Positions 62,872 to 64,000 of a stretch of 64,000 bases of DNA are shown here, one piece after another. Under the pieces are notes generated by a model. That model was not told the DNA's origin and searched no databases. It saw nothing but the letters and a program-made list of their open reading frames with translations. The stretch is taken from positions 23,291,135 to 23,355,134 of the forward strand of contig OU452202.1 in the NCBI GenBank assembly GCA_911728435.2. Direction: 5' to 3'. The first letter of the stretch is position 1; each line of letters opens with the position of its first letter. Origin of the DNA: Apoderus coryli. Its lineage: Eukaryota > Arthropoda > Insecta > Coleoptera > Attelabidae. A program made the position numbers and the translations under genes.

Positions 62872-64000
62872 ACCAGAGTGTACAGGCTCCGAAATCAAAT
62901 AGATTACATTCTCATTAAAGAAAGGTATCGAAATGCGCTCAAATCTGTTAAAGCATATCCCGGTGCGGATGTTGGGTCAGACCATCATAATCCGCTAATT
63001 TCCTGCGTCCAAGTAAATCTTAAGCGAACTAGAAAGCCGCGTGGAACTGCAAGATTAGACATGAAGAAACTTAAAGAGGAGACCATCAAAGAAGGTGTCC
63101 AACAAGCAATACACTCCAACTTTTCGAAAGTTAACCTTAAATCCGAAGATATTGACAATCAATGGGAATCCCTCAAAACCTGTATTCTTTCCCCCTGCCA
63201 AGAGTTACTAGCACCTTCTAAAAAGATAAATAAAGAATGGATTACTCAGGAAATTTTATTTCTGATGGACCAACGAAGGAAATACAAGAACAACGAAACA
63301 AAATATAGGAAAACCCAGAAAAAGATAAGAACAAAAATAAGGGTAGCAAAAGAACATTTCTATGAAGAAAAATGCAAGGAAATAGAAGAGCTAGATCGCA
63401 GATTTGACTTCTATAACCTACATAAGAAGGCAAAAAAATTGGCAGGTCTCAGAAAAGGAAAGACTACTACAATCCTCTTAGATAAAAATGGGAAAACACT
63501 ATCAAACACAGAAGACAAACTGAAGAGATGGCAGGAATATATAAAAGACCTTTTCGACGATGTGAAAAATATCATATCCGTAGCTAGGGTAGGACGGGAA
63601 GACAGGTCCCGAAATCACGAAAGACGAAGTCACCCACACACTAAACAACATGAGCAACGGTAAATCTCCTGACCCCGACGGAATTCCTATCGACATTCTT
63701 AAGATCATAAGTGATCAAGATTTGGATGTCGTGATGACACTCTTGAACAGCGTCTATGGGTCTGGAAAACTACCAAAGGAATGGCTCTCATCAGTTTTCA
63801 TATGTTTACCGAAAAAATCGGGTGCAAAAGAGTGCAGTGACCGACCACCGTGCCATAAGCCTCATGTCCCACACTTTGAAACTACTGTTAAAAATTATAC
63901 TCAACCGCATCCACCAGAAACTCGATCTGGATATAAGTGACAGTCAGTTTGGGTTTCGCAAAGGATTAGGTACAAGAGAAGCACTATTCGCATTCAACGT
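62872..64000 (+). mobile_element. RTE-like LINE, 5'-truncated, running off the right edge
   Basis: Begins near the end of the endonuclease domain and continues through the linker into reverse transcriptase at the window edge. GC content and codon use are above the flanks. The 3' end is outside the window. Confidence 0.85.
62878..64000 (+). pseudogene. RTE-like ORF: endonuclease C-terminus and reverse transcriptase, frameshifted
   Basis: MYRLRNQIDYILIKERYRNA then AYPGADVGSDHHNPLISCVQ is the end of an apurinic-type endonuclease, with its SDH catalytic motif; arthropod copies of it are often misnamed craniofacial development protein 2-like. A basic linker rich in Lys and Glu follows (residues 60-200, including RWQEYIKDLFDD). 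A frameshift near 63590-63650 precedes NNMSNGKSPDPDGIPIDILK and LPKEWLSSVFICLPKKSGAK, and another near 63850 precedes SLMSHTLKLLLKIILNRIHQ and DSQFGFRKGLGTREALFAFN at the edge (RT blocks 0-2). Two lesions in about 1.1 kb make it inactive. The 5' part of the endonuclease was lost by truncation. Confidence 0.85.

Noticed and set aside
1..64000. CRISPR arrays, bacterial operons, tRNA or rRNA genes
   Set aside because: None seen: no regularly spaced direct repeats, no tRNA cloverleaf or rRNA-like sequence. All coding relics are eukaryotic mobile elements or the ABCC pseudogene.

Overview
The window looks like intergenic or intronic DNA from a large, AT-rich, repeat-laden arthropod genome, most likely an insect and perhaps a beetle. 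The evidence is the mix of element families: irritans-type and HTH_48 mariners, DUF4817-type Tc1/mariner transposases, hAT, Crypton, Ginger, BEL/Pao, I-like, Jockey/CR1-like and RTE-like retrotransposons, and Penelope-type hammerhead ribozyme modules. The species cannot be fixed from the sequence. I found no intact host gene. The only recognisable host-like coding remnant is a two-exon ABCC (MRP-type) transporter pseudogene at 7697-8015. One unassigned exon-like stretch lies at 1307-1416.

Layout. 1-1239 is a Tc1/mariner-superfamily element running off the left edge. 2758-3728 is a decayed mariner and 5700-6110 a second transposase relic. 7275-7690 is a 416-bp inverted-repeat element abutting the ABCC pseudo-exons. 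9835-11534 holds two non-LTR retrotransposon relics. 12903-17345 is a four-layer nest: a deleted mariner, split by a solo LTR with a 5-bp duplication, split in turn by a young 5'-truncated I-like LINE with a 13-bp duplication and an intact 1,016-codon ORF. 17721-18908 is a non-autonomous hAT element with an exact 8-bp duplication. 21472-22719 is a broken Crypton (tyrosine recombinase). 23114-24333 is an uncoded TIR element. 24847-25407 is an inverted pair of Penelope-like terminal modules followed by a LINE (25437-26752). 31180-32003 has BEL/Pao and LTR relics. 38959-41516 has a mariner end, another ribozyme module and a long-TIR transposon. 42411-43855 is a complete-ended but disabled Ginger-like transposon. 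46620-48160 has two LINE 3' ends back to back. 53002-53560 is a hAT relic, 54758-55711 a transposase end plus a collapsed LTR retrotransposon, 59537-60860 a LINE on the minus strand, and 62872-64000 an RTE-like LINE running off the right edge.

The most interesting signal is a dispersed RNA module. Six loci (12101, 23572, 24903, 25310, 39485, 49258) carry the type I hammerhead core (CTGANGA ... GAAA), with covarying stems I and II and a tiny palindromic stem III (ACATGT). Each is followed 31-47 nt downstream by a conserved box resembling TTGTGGAGTAGACG. Five keep a cleavable GTC or GTA triplet and one does not. This matches what is known of Penelope-like retroelements and hammerhead-bearing satellites. 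No Penelope reverse transcriptase or GIY-YIG endonuclease was recognised here, so these look like solo or non-autonomous copies.

There is no operon or pathway logic linking the genes. The window is an archive of successive insertions, truncations and foldback structures, with long AT-rich stretches in which I recognise nothing.
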